Counted from the stretch's first letter, positions 20,975-32,459 are shown. The stretch: DNA of 64,000 bases from Claviceps africana (GCA_018360145.1 SRPY01000093.1:1-64000); one strand, 5' to 3'. Program-made: numbers and translations. Notes: a model not told the origin generated them from the sequence alone.

Positions 20975-22304
20975 ATGTCGCCCCCTCCTCGCGCCCAAAA
21001 CCGCCCGTCCGCCGAGCCCACGCACCGGCACCGGAACCGCCGCCTCGGCGCTGCGCCCGTCCTCCTCTGGTCTCTGCTCGTCATGCCGTCCCTGGCCAAC
21101 CTGGGCCGGCTCGCACCGCTCGTCCAGCAATGGCGCGCCGCCTCTCTGTATTCTCACCATGGAGTCACGGTGCCCCTCGCGCGCACCTTTTACGGCGTCC
21201 GGTGGCTCGACGAGCTTCTGGCAGACGTCGTGGCGTCGTTTGGGCTGGTCCAGTTCCACGACCAGTCGCGTCACTACTGGCATTCGCTGGACTTTCTCGC
21301 CCAGTACGGCGCTCTGTATGCCATTCTGTTGCTCGAGGCGTCGAGGGCGGGATGGAGGTCCCGTCTTCTGCCGGGGTATGTCCTCCTCTTGTCCTTCTCC
21401 CCTTGCCGTTTTCTTTTCTTTTCTTTTCGTTTCGTTTCTTTCCTTATCTCTTCTCTTCTTTTCTTTTTCGTGCACCTCATGGTCCATCCTGGCTTGTTTC
21501 TGTTTCGCTCACCAAATAAAGCATAGGACCGTGGCGGCATTGACGCTCGCGCAGCTTGCCTCTGGCGGCGTCGTCCTGCCCGTCCTCTTCTTCTTCTTCA
21601 TCTTGCATACTGGGACCCGTCCACACGGTCTACGCGGCGAGCACCCCCCGGCTCCCTCGGCAACGTCGGCTCTGGCTGTCCTGCCCACCGTGCTGCTCGT
21701 CTTCTACGTCCCGCACTTGGCTGCCTTTCTCAGCCCGGACCTGCGTGCGCGGCATTGGTGGAACTGGCTGTGGCAGCCCTTCCCGGTCTGGGGGGCGGCC
21801 CTGCATAGCGTCCTGCATGGTGCCCTGCAGGGCCTCGTGCCGAGCCTCCCGGCCAGGAGGACGAGGGTCCGGTGGTATACGAGGCTGCAGGCCGCGAGAC
21901 TGACGGCCGTCTGCGTCGCCCTCCTGACCACCGGCACGTACTGGTACGCTGTGGGCGCGTCGGGCTCGTCCTGGTGGCGCCTGTACGTGCCGAGCCAGGT
22001 GCTGGCGCCGGCGGAGCAGCCCGAGGCCGTCATGGGGACCTTCCTGCAGTTCGACTGCCTGAGCATCTTTGGCTCGGCCCTCACGTGGCTCGCGTGGCAG
22101 CTTGCCGACCTCAAGGCGGCGCGCGTCATGACCATGTCGTGGACTCGCGTCGTCGCCCTTGGTGCCGTCTGCGGTGTGCTCTGCGGACCAGGCACCTTGT
22201 GCTGCGTCGGCTGGATGGCGCGAGAGGAGCTTCTCGCGGCGGCGGCGGCGGCGGCGGCAGCGGCCGGCGAGGAGGAGAGGATCGAGGGCCGCAAGAAGAG
22301 TTGA
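20975..22304 (+). CDS. Seven-pass membrane protein, function unknown
   Basis: Exons 20975-21375 and 21527-22304 (intron GTATGT...GCATAG), 392 aa. About seven hydrophobic segments are visible: near residues 28-45, 102-118, 135-160, 178-198, 248-266, 295-315 and 325-345. A conserved-looking soluble stretch after the first (GVTVPLARTFYGVRWLDELL) and DFLAQYGALYAILLLEASR recall a family of fungal membrane proteins often annotated beside terpene or indole-diterpene genes (AtmA/PaxA-like), but I cannot confirm this. The C-terminus ends in a run of ten Ala encoded by (GCG)n (about 22237-22262) and a charged tail. The TauD gene ends about 530 bp upstream on the same strand. Confidence 0.72.
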
Positions 22305-23165
22305 CGGCGGGTGTCCTTGACGAGTCAGTGGAAACTAGCCGGGCTGCTTGGCGTGATAGTCATGCACCTGAGATGATGCACACAGCATGCACAGCACGCA
22401 CAGCACAGTCCAGGCCGTGCCAAAACATTTTGCCATGCAATTCTGGTCCATGCAAAACGGTTCGCAACCACCTACGACCCCACTGTCTCTTGTGTCCGTT
22501 TTTGCCGTGGCGGTGCACCACGCAGCTGCCAGCACCTGACCACGCAGCACCTGACCACGCAGCACCAGACCAAGCAGCACCAGGCCAGGCCATGGAAGCA
22601 GGCCAGCAGAGCCGCACTGTGTGCACATGCACCGGCCCAAGCCATTCGAGCCCCACATTGCACCGCCCCTTCCTGCCAGCCGGACCACCAAAACGTCTTC
22701 GTTCGTCCCAATGTCGTGGCTGGGCGGCTCCATGACCCGTCCGCCTTGTCTCATCTTGTCCATGCTGTCCATGCCGTCCATGTCGTCCACGAGGGACTTC
22801 GTCTTCCAGTCCTCTCTGATGACTTGGGTTGGCGCGGCTCCGCTCATGTTCAAAAGCGTGACGGTTCCTGGATCCGTCATCCCGTGATTCCTTCGTGCCA
22901 CCCGCCGATTCACTCGTGCCCTCCGCCGATTCACCTCGTGCTCTTTCCTCCGATCCACTCGTGCAGACAAAGAGACAAACGGACAAAACGCTCAAAACAC
23001 GCATTGCCGGCTCCGTCCAGTTCCTTCTTCCTTCTTCCTCTTCCGTCAACGTCACCGAGCCAAATTGCCCGCCTTTCCGCCCTCCTCTTTTTCTTTTTCT
23101 TTTTCTTTTCTCTTTCTTACCCTTTTTTTCCCCGCCCAGTGTGTGTCGGACGCGACGGGTCGAAC
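22305..23165. other. Spacer with 15-bp tandem repeat
   Basis: No gene. It holds the 4-copy 15-bp repeat at 22531-22590, CATGCTGTC/CATGCCGTC-type repeats (22761-22792) and a TTTTTC tract (about 23088-23115) just before the GH16 start. Confidence 0.55.
22531..22590. repeat. 15-bp tandem repeat, 4 copies
   Basis: Unit AGCACCTGACCACGC. The first two copies are identical, the third and fourth have two and three changes. Confidence 0.9.
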
Positions 23166-23497
23166 ATGTCCTGGAAAGACAAGCTCAAGAGCCTCAAGGC
23201 CGAATTCGAGGGCATCATCCACTCGCGCGACGGGCATTCGCAAATCCAGTCACCGCACGGCAAATACCAAAACTTGGACCAGCAGCCGCCTCCTCCGCCC
23301 ATGCACACGCGACCGCCCGTCTCCGGACCCGGTCCGACCTTCCACACGTATTGGACCCCGAGGTTCCACCCCGATACGTCGGTCCGCGTAGAATGGGATG
23401 CCAAGCTGGGCAACGGGTCCGATGGATGGGGGAACCATGAGCTGCAGCATTATACCGCTGCTGCGCACAACTCGTTCCAGTACGTCTTGCGTCGGCA

Positions 23498-23534
<37 letters not shown>

Positions 23535-24265
23535 CTTGTCCTTTTGTGTGGGTGTGTTTTTCGACGGAGCACGGGCGAGAACGGGACCGGGACGCTGACC
23601 TCGGATCGAAAAGCACACCGAACGGCCAGCTCGTCATACGGGCCCTGGCGAATAATGCCGCGTCGAGTCCCCAACACCGCTTCACATCGGCTCGTCTCGT
23701 CAGCAGGACCACGCTCGGTCGTGACCATGGCGTCCTGACGGCCGTCATCCTGTCGCCTTGCGCCGAGGGAATATGGCCCGCCTTCTGGCTGCTCCCCAAG
23801 GAGCCCTTCAGCTGGCCGACGGACGGCGAGATCGACATTGCGGAAACGTGGAACGGCGATCGCGAGAACCGAAGCTGTCTCCACTGGGGCCAGCACCACG
23901 AGAAGCGCAAGCACCGCGTCCTCGGCACCAAAATACACGACATGCACGCCCGCCCCGTGCGCTACGACTTGGCCTGGCAGCAGCCCGGCGGCACGGCCGG
24001 CCAGGGCAAGCTGCTCTGGTACATCGACAAGCGACCCGTCATGAAGGCCTCCATCCCCGAGGGCACGCGGCCGATGAGGGACATGACTATCCTGCTCAAC
24101 GTGGCCATGGGGGGCAACGTCTGTGCGGGGAAGAAGCCGAGGGACGGCCACTACGACATGGTCGTTTACTCCATGTGTTTGGCGAGCGAGCTGGAGTATG
24201 GCGGGTGGGATCGGTTCGAGGCGGACTGGGCGAATGAGGATACGCCCCAGGGGAATACCTACTAA
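23166..24265 (+). CDS. GH16-family glycoside hydrolase without signal peptide
   Basis: Exons 23166-23479 and 23614-24265, 321 aa; the junction restores NSFHTPNGQLVIRAL. The beta-sandwich domain carries the GH16 catalytic signature DGEIDIAE with Glu177, Asp179 and Glu182, preceded by GIWPAFWLLP and followed by WNGD. GH16 enzymes cut or rearrange beta-1,3(4)-glucans and related polymers. The N-terminus (MSWKDKLKSLKAEFEGII) is charged and helical, not a signal peptide, so this looks intracellular or non-classically exported, which is unusual. Start alternatives upstream would not give a signal peptide in this frame. The intron contains a (CT)n microsatellite and a GCTGAC branch site; a shorter acceptor is possible but would break the conserved frame. 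Confidence 0.88.
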
Positions 24266-24559
24266 GTTCCGCCTCCTTGACTTTGTCCGTGGGCCTCGGC
24301 ATCATGACATGACGGTACGCGCCAGCTGCGGTTAAACAAAGAAGAAAGAAAGAAAGAAAGAAGAAGAATCTGTTGAGCATAGTGTAGCGATGAACAAGGA
24401 AGATGTCGCGTCATGACGAGAAACATGGTCTCATATCCTTCGTCACTTCCTAGTCAAGCATCAAATCAAGAATACTAAAAGGAAAAGAGACGATTTTTTT
24501 TTAAAAACGAATTAAACACAGTACGCTGCCAAAATACGCTCCTTTTGTACACATTCACT

Positions 24560-25821
24560 TCACGACGTAACTTGGGTGACCACAATCTTCCGCAGGTCGT
24601 TGAACCAGACATATCGGCTGATGATCATGTACAAATGCCTATCCCACGTGTACTGGCTGGCGTGGCTGGCAAAAGCGCGCCTCGTCATGGTGTACCTCTG
24701 CCAGGTGTTCGCGATGAGCGCCCGGGTGCCGTACTTGGCGTCTGCGCTGCTCGACGGGAAGAAGACGGCCGCCAGGATCCTCCACAGGAAGGAGAGCGCG
24801 GTCAGGGGGAGATCCAGCAAGAAGGTATACTTTCTGGGTAGCGCCACGGAGACGACCATGTACGAGGCTGGTGCCTTTTTGTTTTCCGCGACGTATTGCC
24901 TGTTAGGAAGAGGGCAGTTAGCCTCTTATCTTGGAGGCAGCAGCAGCAGCAGCAGCAGCAGAGGGAACCAGAGAACAGGGAGGCTTTTGTTCCACTCACC
25001 TTACCGCCGAGCTTACGGCGCGATGGTTGATGTGGCCCGAAACGCCGCCCTCGTCGAAAGTGATAATCTGTGGGCGGAGCGAGCCATGCTTGATAAGCCG
25101 GTCTGGTCGATGAATACACGTCGAGGGGAAAAAAAACTTACGGCGTCAATGCTCCACTTCTTGATGTATTTTTTGAGAATAGGCTTGATTTTGTCTTCGT
25201 CCCACCAAACCTTGGGGTTGTCTTGCAGGTCTGGATTATCCAGCGCGACGCATCTGTCTGTGTCGATGCCTAGGGCCTCACACGAGCCCAGGAGCTCCTT
25301 CTTCCTCGTTTCTCCCAGCCCATAGTTGTTCCCTGTACGAGTGAAGCAGCAAAGAGGGGACGAGTGGTCAGCGGCTTGCTTTCTTTCAAAGGGAGGCAAT
25401 GCCCGAGCCGGGACACGATGCGCCGTGGGTCAAGCAAGGCCGGCGACATACCGGTGGACATGACGACCAAGCCGCCCTTGATCTTCTTGTTCCTCTTCAG
25501 GACGCCGAGGATGCTCGGCGCAAAGAAGAGACACTCATCGTCGGGATGGGCCGTCACGACGAGCAAGTTCTTTGCCTTCAGCAGTTCTGGGGGCAGCAGG
25601 CGGGCGTCACTGCCGAGGAGGTAGGCCAGGACCCATTGCAGGAGGAGCGGGAAGAGGAAGGCGATGAGTGCGGTGCGGAGCAACCATCGACGGCGACTGC
25701 GCGTGGCCGTGAGGCAGCGGCAGGCCCCCGAGAGAAACTGTGCTGCGTTGCTGAGCTGGCGCATCCTCGATGCAGAGGGCGGGTTTTTGTCACGCCGTGG
25801 GATAGATGATGTCGGGGACAT
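24560..25821 (-). CDS. GPI12: GlcNAc-phosphatidylinositol de-N-acetylase (PIG-L/Gpi12)
   Basis: Exons on the minus strand: 25821-25452, 25332-25142, 25067-25000, 24899-24560; 322 aa. An N-terminal transmembrane anchor (about residues 46-69) precedes the lumen/cytosol domain with the zinc motif AHPDDE (91-96, His92, Asp94, Asp95). VVMSTGNNYGLGETRKKEL spans junction 1, and FDEGGVSGHINHRAV contains the second His motif. PIG-L removes the acetyl group from GlcNAc-PI at the ER membrane, step 2 of GPI-anchor synthesis. The start at 25821 is the first ATG of the plausible protein; Met20 at 25764 is an alternative. Intron 3 carries a (CTG)n/(CAG)n repeat at 24938-24961. A run of 28 G lies about 113 bp upstream of the start. 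Confidence 0.9.
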
Positions 25822-25933
25822 CGGCGGCGGCGCAGGGGGGACCAAGGAGACGGGAGGAATTTGGCTCCGCAGGACGGGCGTCGCACGAGGTGGTGAGCGG
25901 CGTGCGGTGAGCGGCGAGGCGCGAGCATGGGCA

Positions 25934-25961
25934 GGGGGGGGGGGGGGGGGGGGGGGGGGGG
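25934..25961. repeat. Poly-G run, 28 G
   Basis: Uninterrupted G run followed by GCGGCG, upstream of the minus-strand PIG-L start. It could form a G-quadruplex on this strand. Length may be affected by sequencing error. Confidence 0.85.
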
Positions 25962-26630
25962 CGGCGCACCCAAGCACGAGCCGCCAGACCCGAATGCCGA
26001 AGGAGAAGTGGCGCTTCGTCACAAAGAAATGTCGATGCTGGCTGGGAGCAGATTGGCGGAGCACAGGGGTTTTCCGTGTGCACTACAACTACAAGAAGAA
26101 AGTAAACAAGAGAAAAAAAAAAGAAAACAAAACAAGAAAAAAAAAAGCCGGGTGTGATGTTGCCAGCTGCGCCACACACACTCCCAGTCCAGACCACATG
26201 CAACGCGAAGCACGCGCGAGACAAAGCCTGTGTGGCTCTGCGCGTAGCCAAACGTGTACCTGGGTACTTTGTAGGCCTCGGCTTGCCCTTGCCTCCCTCC
26301 CATCACCGCCGCCTTTCCCTCCAGCACCGAGCCCTCCCGGGACAAGCCCAACGTGTAGAACGAACTCTCAAGGCGGTGTTGAGACGCACGTGGCAGAATC
26401 GCTCCGAGCCCCGATCCAACACGACGACACCGACACTCATGATTCTCATGATTCTCCCGTGTCTCCCGTGTCTCCCGTGTTCCTTTTGGTGGATCCTGTT
26501 TGGGTGGGCGAGCACGTTTTGGCTGGTGAAACAAGCAGCCGTGCCGTGAATGAATGATCTGCAGTTTGCCAGTCAATGGCTGGCTGGTTGCTCCTGCCCG
26601 GCCCTGCCTGGGATCGGACCAGACCAGACC

Positions 26631-26685
26631 ACACCAGACCACACCAGACCACACCAGACCACACCAGACCACACCAGACCACACC
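26631..26685. repeat. 10-bp tandem repeat ACACCAGACC, about 5.5 copies
   Basis: Perfect copies of the decamer, extended on the left by degenerate GGACCAGACC units. Related GACCA units occur before the TauD start and at about 26898-26920. Confidence 0.9.
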
Positions 26686-27685
26686 GAACAGGCGTGGCAG
26701 TCTCCGTGGCAGTGGCAGCGGGCTGAGCAGACTCAGCCTCAGATGGCTGACTGCGAGGAGCAGCCCGTGCCCCGGCCCCACCTTGTCGTCTTTCATTTCC
26801 CTCCAGTTCCAGTCTCACCTTTCTCCTCCTTCCCATGACTCCCTTTCCCATGGACCCCCTTGCCATTCTCCTTGACCCACAAAAAGCCACAGGCCGCCCC
26901 GACCAGACCAGACCAGACCAGATTTGCCCGACTCACATCCCCCCCCCCCGGTCTGCCCTGAATCCCATGCCCCCGGCTTGCCCTGCTTCCTCTGCCCGTA
27001 TAATAATTCTCTCTCTAGCCCCCTTTATTTATTCCTCCCTTCCGCTCTTACGCCTCTCTCTTGCGAAAAACAACTCCTTCATTAGCAGCAGATTCAAAAC
27101 GTTGTGCCGGTCCTCTCCTTCTCGCCACGACACCCGATTCCGAAGTCTTCCTATCCGTGCATCTGGTTTCTAGAGTCAGAATTGCTGCGCCACTGTTTTC
27201 GATCGCTTTATTGAAACCGTCTTAACGATTTTCAGAGACGGGGCTGACGTCAATATGCCTGCGCCCATTCGCTTCTGAAGTTCATCGTCACCTCCGTGTT
27301 GGAGATCATCCCCAAGACCTTGCTAGCGAATCCTCAGTAAGGCCTCGACTTCTTCATCATCGTGGACGCTTGCGACTTCCGGTCGACTGCAGCACTGAGC
27401 TCACTCTACGATCTTTCCTGTTCTTATCGATTGTTTTTGTCGCATCTACCCACGTTCAAGAAACGCTCCACTGGCATTTCTTTCCGATCCGGCACTACTG
27501 CCTTTGTTGCGAGTCCGACCTTTATGAGCAAGATTTGAGCTGGAACATTGTGGCCGACTGATTTTAACGTCCCCCATTCATTGGCGCACGATTCGATCCG
27601 ATACGTATTCTACCTCAACCCTGCTTTGCAAGGGTTGCACCGAGTCCACGAATACGTGAACAGGGCAACAAAACGAAACCGCACA

Positions 27686-28663
27686 ATGCAGAAGTCATAC
27701 TATTTACGGAACCAGTCCGGAGGAAGATCGCGATTGATTTTCTGTGTCATCTTTGCAACCCTGGCACTGACGCTCTGGCTCTGCCGCCATCTTCTGTATA
27801 CCACATGGACGCTTGCTGCCCTGCGAATATTCTGGCACGACAACGCGTCGCAATTCATAATTTCGCAAGAAAACGATGATTTCGATGTGACCTTTGCCAA
27901 GTACCGCACGGATCAGGTCAGCGCTGAGCCCTACCAGGACCTCGTCCCCCCCATTTTGCATCATATCGCACTTGGTGACAACGAAGGGCGATGGAAGGGT
28001 CGATGGGGCGACACCGTCCAGAGCTGCGTCGATATTCATCCCGGCTGGGAATCGCACATCTGGACCGATGAAAATGCCAGCAAGTTCGTCGCCGAAAAAT
28101 TCCCCGAACTCAAGTCCCTCTGGGACAATTATCACTACCCGGTAGAACGAATCGACGCTCTCCGTTATATGCTATTGTATGCGTATGGGGGTGTCATCTT
28201 GGACATGGATCTCAAATGCAAGCGAGCTCTGGGACCGTTGCGACGCTTCTCCTTTGTCGCTCCTGAGGCGCATCCTACAGGGTTCTCTATCGGTTTCATG
28301 ATGGCGAGCAAAGGCAATGCCTTTGTCGGCGACATCGTGCGGAACCTTACCGTCTACAATAAGCACTGGCTCGGTTTGCCATACGCCACCGTGATGTTCA
28401 GCACTGGATGTCACTTTGCGTCCGTCATCCACGTCTACGAATCCGATCGAACGGATCTCAAGATCCTGCCAGGCCCGCTGCACAGCCTGAACGGCAAGGT
28501 CTCGACACCCATCTTCGATCACCTTGGCAGCTCATCGTGGCACTCGTACGACGCCAAGCTGATTGTGACGATTGGAAGCCGCATAAATCTGATTTTCTTC
28601 TTCTTCGTGGGAGTCGCGCTGGCGCTATTTTTGAGAAAGAAGTCGCTGTTGCGACGATTTTGA
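27686..28663 (+). CDS. GT32 glycosyltransferase, SUR1/CSG1-type (MIPC synthase-like)
   Basis: Single exon, 325 aa, start ATG at 27686 (CACAATGC). A transmembrane anchor lies at about residues 16-34 and a second hydrophobic segment near 303-318 at the C-terminus. The catalytic part has VPPILHHIALGD, HPGWESHIWTDENA and RYMLLYAYGGVILDMD with the DXD metal motif Asp173-Met-Asp175. This is GT32, and the two-anchor layout and short length match the Sur1/Csg1/Csh1 group, which transfers mannose to inositol-phosphoceramide in the Golgi. That assignment over other GT32 members is inference. A second GT32 gene lies 1.6 kb downstream on the same strand. Confidence 0.85.
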   Translation: MQKSYYLRNQSGGRSRLIFCVIFATLALTLWLCRHLLYTTWTLAALRIFWHDNASQFIISQENDDFDVTFAKYRTDQVSAEPYQDLVPPILHHIALGDNEGRWKGRWGDTVQSCVDIHPGWESHIWTDENASKFVAEKFPELKSLWDNYHYPVERIDALRYMLLYAYGGVILDMDLKCKRALGPLRRFSFVAPEAHPTGFSIGFMMASKGNAFVGDIVRNLTVYNKHWLGLPYATVMFSTGCHFASVIHVYESDRTDLKILPGPLHSLNGKVSTPIFDHLGSSSWHSYDAKLIVTIGSRINLIFFFFVGVALALFLRKKSLLRRF

Positions 28664-28828
28664 TACCCTATGGAACGAAGCCCCTAATACCACGTGAGAC
28701 TTGTCCAGAACGGAACTCACGACACCTTTTGCCCACGAGCCATGCCGCGCACACATGCACGGCGGAGGATCGTCGAGCGGTCGAGTTAAGATGATTTCAA
28801 TTTGCATCATGCCGCATTTCACGCACCT

Positions 28829-28838
28829 ACACACACAG

Positions 28839-28884
<46 letters not shown>

Positions 28885-28948
28885 ACACACACACACACAC
28901 ACACGCACACACACACACACCAACACACATGCACACATATATATATAC
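28829..28948. repeat. (CA)n microsatellite with (AT)n end
   Basis: Nearly pure CA dinucleotides with occasional CG interruptions over about 105 bp, ending in ATATATATA. Confidence 0.92.
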
Positions 28949-29675
28949 ATAATTGCGGGTTTACTCATGAGCGTACCGTGCATAGAAGACTAATGGACGC
29001 GAGTCGTCCCCAAACTTTTCATGTCAAAGTATTTATGCTTTTAGAATCGATCTGAGGGCGTCGGCGTAAACACCTCGGCAGAAACTGACTACAGAGTCGG
29101 CAGGCTACATAATGCGTTAATACAAGATGTTTTACACGATGCCTTTGTCACGTGAATGCCCATGTAGTGTGTGTACGTACACGTGTAGTGCGTGTACATA
29201 CTGGGATGCACTTATTGTCGACACGTGTCGGGCACGAACTGGTCGTTGCGACGGATGTGATATTTGATGCGTATGCGAGGTGCTGAATTCTCAGGACTAT
29301 TTTGCTCATCCATGTCCGGCCGCATGACCCTGAGGGTCATGCTGGAATAAACCCCCGGGGCATGACAAGGGGCAAGGTGATCCAATACCTTGCCTGCAAG
29401 ATGGCCACGCCGCGTAGAGGCCAGAACAGAAGACTCGGGCCAATATAACAAATCACAAATCACACAGAGCATAGACGCAAGGCCACTCCGAGCCGGTGGC
29501 GTTGGTGGCGCAAGTGGCCTGTAGAACATTTTCTAGGCCCTACGCCCGGCTGTTGGTCGTACCTGGCTGGACTCGAGTCGAGTCTGGTGGAATGATGGAT
29601 GTGGTCTGGTTCGCCCTCGAGGGTTTCGATGTGGATACGGCCATGCCCGCCATACGGTTTACCTCCGACCCACAT

Positions 29676-29780
29676 ACTAGCTAGGTACCTAGCAGGTACT
29701 TTGGTATCTATGTACATGCCCGCGTACCTACCTAGGTACATAATGTACATACATAGGTACCTAGGTACCTATTTATGTAC
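29676..29780. repeat. GTACCTAGG palindrome cluster
   Basis: Repeated GGTACCT, CCTAGGTA and TACATA words, many self-complementary, in a 105-bp non-coding patch. Same motif family as at 3471-3501 and 58129-58196. Confidence 0.75.
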
Positions 29781-30256
29781 TACAGGCTGCGACGCACAAA
29801 CGACCCACTCTACATTTCAGCCCCTGTGCCCCACGCTGCATGTGCCATTCGGCTGACCCCTGAATTCTGGTTGGGCGGCCCTGACAGGTTCCCAGAGTCA
29901 TGATGAATTTATTATTGCCATCGCCGAGGGAGGGGGAGAAATTCCTCTGGAATTCGCCAAGCCGGGCATGCGCTACTAGACTCCCACACCCTCGCGCCAT
30001 CCAACGTCGAGTCTGGGGTTTTCCTCTGCGCCCCTTATCTCTCCTCTAACCCCAGGGCTCGCCAGCATTTTGTTCGTCTAGTTTGTTTCGTCAACTCGTC
30101 CCGTCACGGTTCCGCCTGACCCTGACTCTTACCATCAAAATGCCACGAGCGTAGTCGCCATCATCGCCGTCTCCCATCTTCGCAGACCATTTACCGACCG
30201 TCGCCGCTTCGGCTGTCAAGGCGATTGAGCGATCGCGATTTGCGAGTGCAAACAGC

Positions 30257-31927
30257 ATGCTGCGCTCCCCTCGGTTTCTCAGGTCCCGGCCTCGGATCCC
30301 CGTTCTGGGCGGCCTCGTGCTCTGCATCGTGCTGTTGACGCTCTTGCCAGTCAGCCGGAGATCCTCGGCGTCGCTGGACGAGGAGGTGATCCGGCAAAGG
30401 TTTCCCGCCGCCTGGAACCACATCCAGCAGTCCAACAAGACGGGCGGAGGTACGGGCCTACACAATTCATCCCTCGCCTTGCCTTCTCTACTGGCGGCAT
30501 CAGCTCGGACTAACGCGACTCGCCCACAGCCTGGTTCATTCCCCCCTCATGGCAGGGCGACCACCCCGAGCCTCGGACCATTCTCGAGGCGGCCGAGTTT
30601 GCCAGCGACATGGCTTCCCTGGCCCCCCACCGGCAGATGCCCTACTCGAACATACCGCTGGTTGTGCACCAGAAATGGAACGACAACGACCTGACCAAGC
30701 TGAACGAGCATATACTCGGCTACATCGAGAAGTGGCTCACGTATAGCATCTCCGTCGACGACAGGTTTCGGCAGATGGCCTATTTCTGGTGGGTGGATGA
30801 CGGCATGGCCATGTTGGTGGAGGAGAAGGAGCAGCATTTCTTCGAAGACTTCCAGACGATGTTTTCTAGGATAGAGAAGGCGGACATTTTTCGGGTCTTG
30901 GTGTGCAAGTGGTTCGGGGGAATTGTAAGCCTCGGGATGCCCCACGTCGTGAACTTTTCTGTATACTCACGCGTGATTCCAAACCCCCCCTCCCCCCCCG
31001 GCCCCTCATTCTCTTTTCCTTGAACTCCATCATTAGGAGTAGGGGTTCACAACGACACGACATTCAGACGCTAACCAGGGCTGTGACAGTATGGCGACGT
31101 TGACACCGAACCACTCAAGCATCCCGCCGATTGGATTCGAGACGAAGATATATCCACGTGGGTCGACAACCAAACCGGCAACACGTACGGGAGACATGCG
31201 GTGCCCGAAGCGAAACCCCCCGGGTCGGGGAACCAGGAGACGGTGCCTGTCAATTTACTCTGGGGCCTGGAGGCTGACACGGACCCGAGTACCAATCAGT
31301 ACTGGCGCATGGGCTACAACTATCCCGTGCAGCTGACCAACTGGGCCATGGCTTCTGCCCGCCATCATCCCATCCTGTATCGATTCATGGACCGGTTACA
31401 GTCCATACTAAATACCGAGAAGCAAGAGGTGTTGCAGATGCCAACCGGGCGGCGGGTCAATGAGCACGATCCATTGACGCGTACAGGCCCTGCTGCCGTG
31501 ACGGAGATCACAATGAAATGGCTCAAGAAACAGGTTGGGCTGCGGTGGAATTCACTGACGGGCCTGCGGGACGGTGGAAAGGCGAAGCTGGCATCGGATG
31601 TGCTCATCCTGCCCGTGACGGGCTTCAGGTAAGCCACGTCCGAGACTCAAATCATGTCAAATCCAAGTCGCGAGAGCCCGCCATGTCCTTGTTTTCTGGC
31701 GGGGACGTCTCCCTGCGTAATCCGGTTCCGAACTAACCTCGTCTCGCCATTGTAGTCCCGGCCGCGGCGCATACGGGAATATGGGTTCCAGGCCATACAC
31801 CGATCCGGACGCCCGCCTGGCGCATCATGCCATGGGTTCCTGGCACAAGTTTGACGCCACGGTCGAATACGGCAAGTTCTGCCGGACAATCTTTGGCATG
31901 TGTAAGGAGTGGACCAAGGTGTCGTAA
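30257..31927 (+). CDS. GT32 alpha-mannosyltransferase, Och1-like
   Basis: Exons 30257-30449, 30530-30924, 31090-31628 and 31756-31927, 432 aa. A type-II anchor is at about residues 14-32. NIPLVVHQKWND and the DXD motif in FGGIYGDVDTEPL (Asp199-Val-Asp201) identify the GT32/Och1 family; intron 2 falls exactly between GGI and YGDVD. WVDDGMAMLVEE sits where Och1 proteins carry their first acidic loop. These enzymes add mannose in the Golgi during N-glycan or sphingolipid glycosylation. Introns start GTACGG, GTAAGC and GTAAGC. Which acceptor it uses cannot be told from sequence. Confidence 0.88.
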
Positions 31928-32459
31928 TAGGGGGGGGGGGGGCAGCAAATATTCACTCTAATAGGCAAAGGAGAAGAAGCAAGAGAATAACGAACTTTTT
32001 TTTTTGTATACTACGCAGCAACTGATGACAAAAGGGCAACAAAAAGGGGGCTTGGGACTCCCTCCGTTGTGTGCATATTTGGGTATTGTGGGTGGGGTTT
32101 TGGTGTTGGCTTGAATTTTTTGAGAGGGAACAAAATACCATGTTACACGGGGGAATCGTGAAGTCGAGGAGCATGTCTTGACAGTCTTTTTTTACAAACT
32201 TGTTTGCTACGGTGATGTAGAGTCGACAGGAGCACAACTGAAAGAACAAGAATAAATGTGTCCTATGAGACTTGTGCTGGAAGAGAATATCTGACGCTTT
32301 GCTGTGGTATCATACACACATGGAAAGGATGCTAAAAAAAATAAGAAGGGAGAAGTCGACAAACTTTGGCTCGTACATGTGGCTTTCTGGCAGGCATCCG
32401 CCATGACGGCACGCATCCCATCCGTCCGAGTTGCCGCCCGGGATCGATCGTCCTTGCCC
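31928..32459. other. Convergent 3' spacer
   Basis: Between the stops of the Och1-like gene and the minus-strand metallophosphoesterase. A G-run (about 31930-31942) follows the stop directly. Nothing else recognised. Confidence 0.5.

Larger units (their letters stand above)
25822..27685. other. Shared upstream region of PIG-L and the SUR1-like gene
   Basis: 1.9 kb between divergent starts. Contains the poly-G run (25934-25961), the ACACCAGACC array (26631-26685), a shorter (GACCA)n array (about 26898-26920) and a long, gene-free leader-like stretch up to 27685. No supportable gene. Confidence 0.5.
28664..30256. other. Spacer between the two GT32 genes
   Basis: Holds the (CA)n microsatellite (28829-28948) and the GTAC/CCTA palindrome cluster (29676-29780). 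No gene recognised; open frames over 28.6-28.95 kb are readings of the CA repeat. Confidence 0.55.

Noticed and set aside
28829..28948. His/Thr-rich coding frame
   Set aside because: It is a reading of the (CA)n microsatellite.
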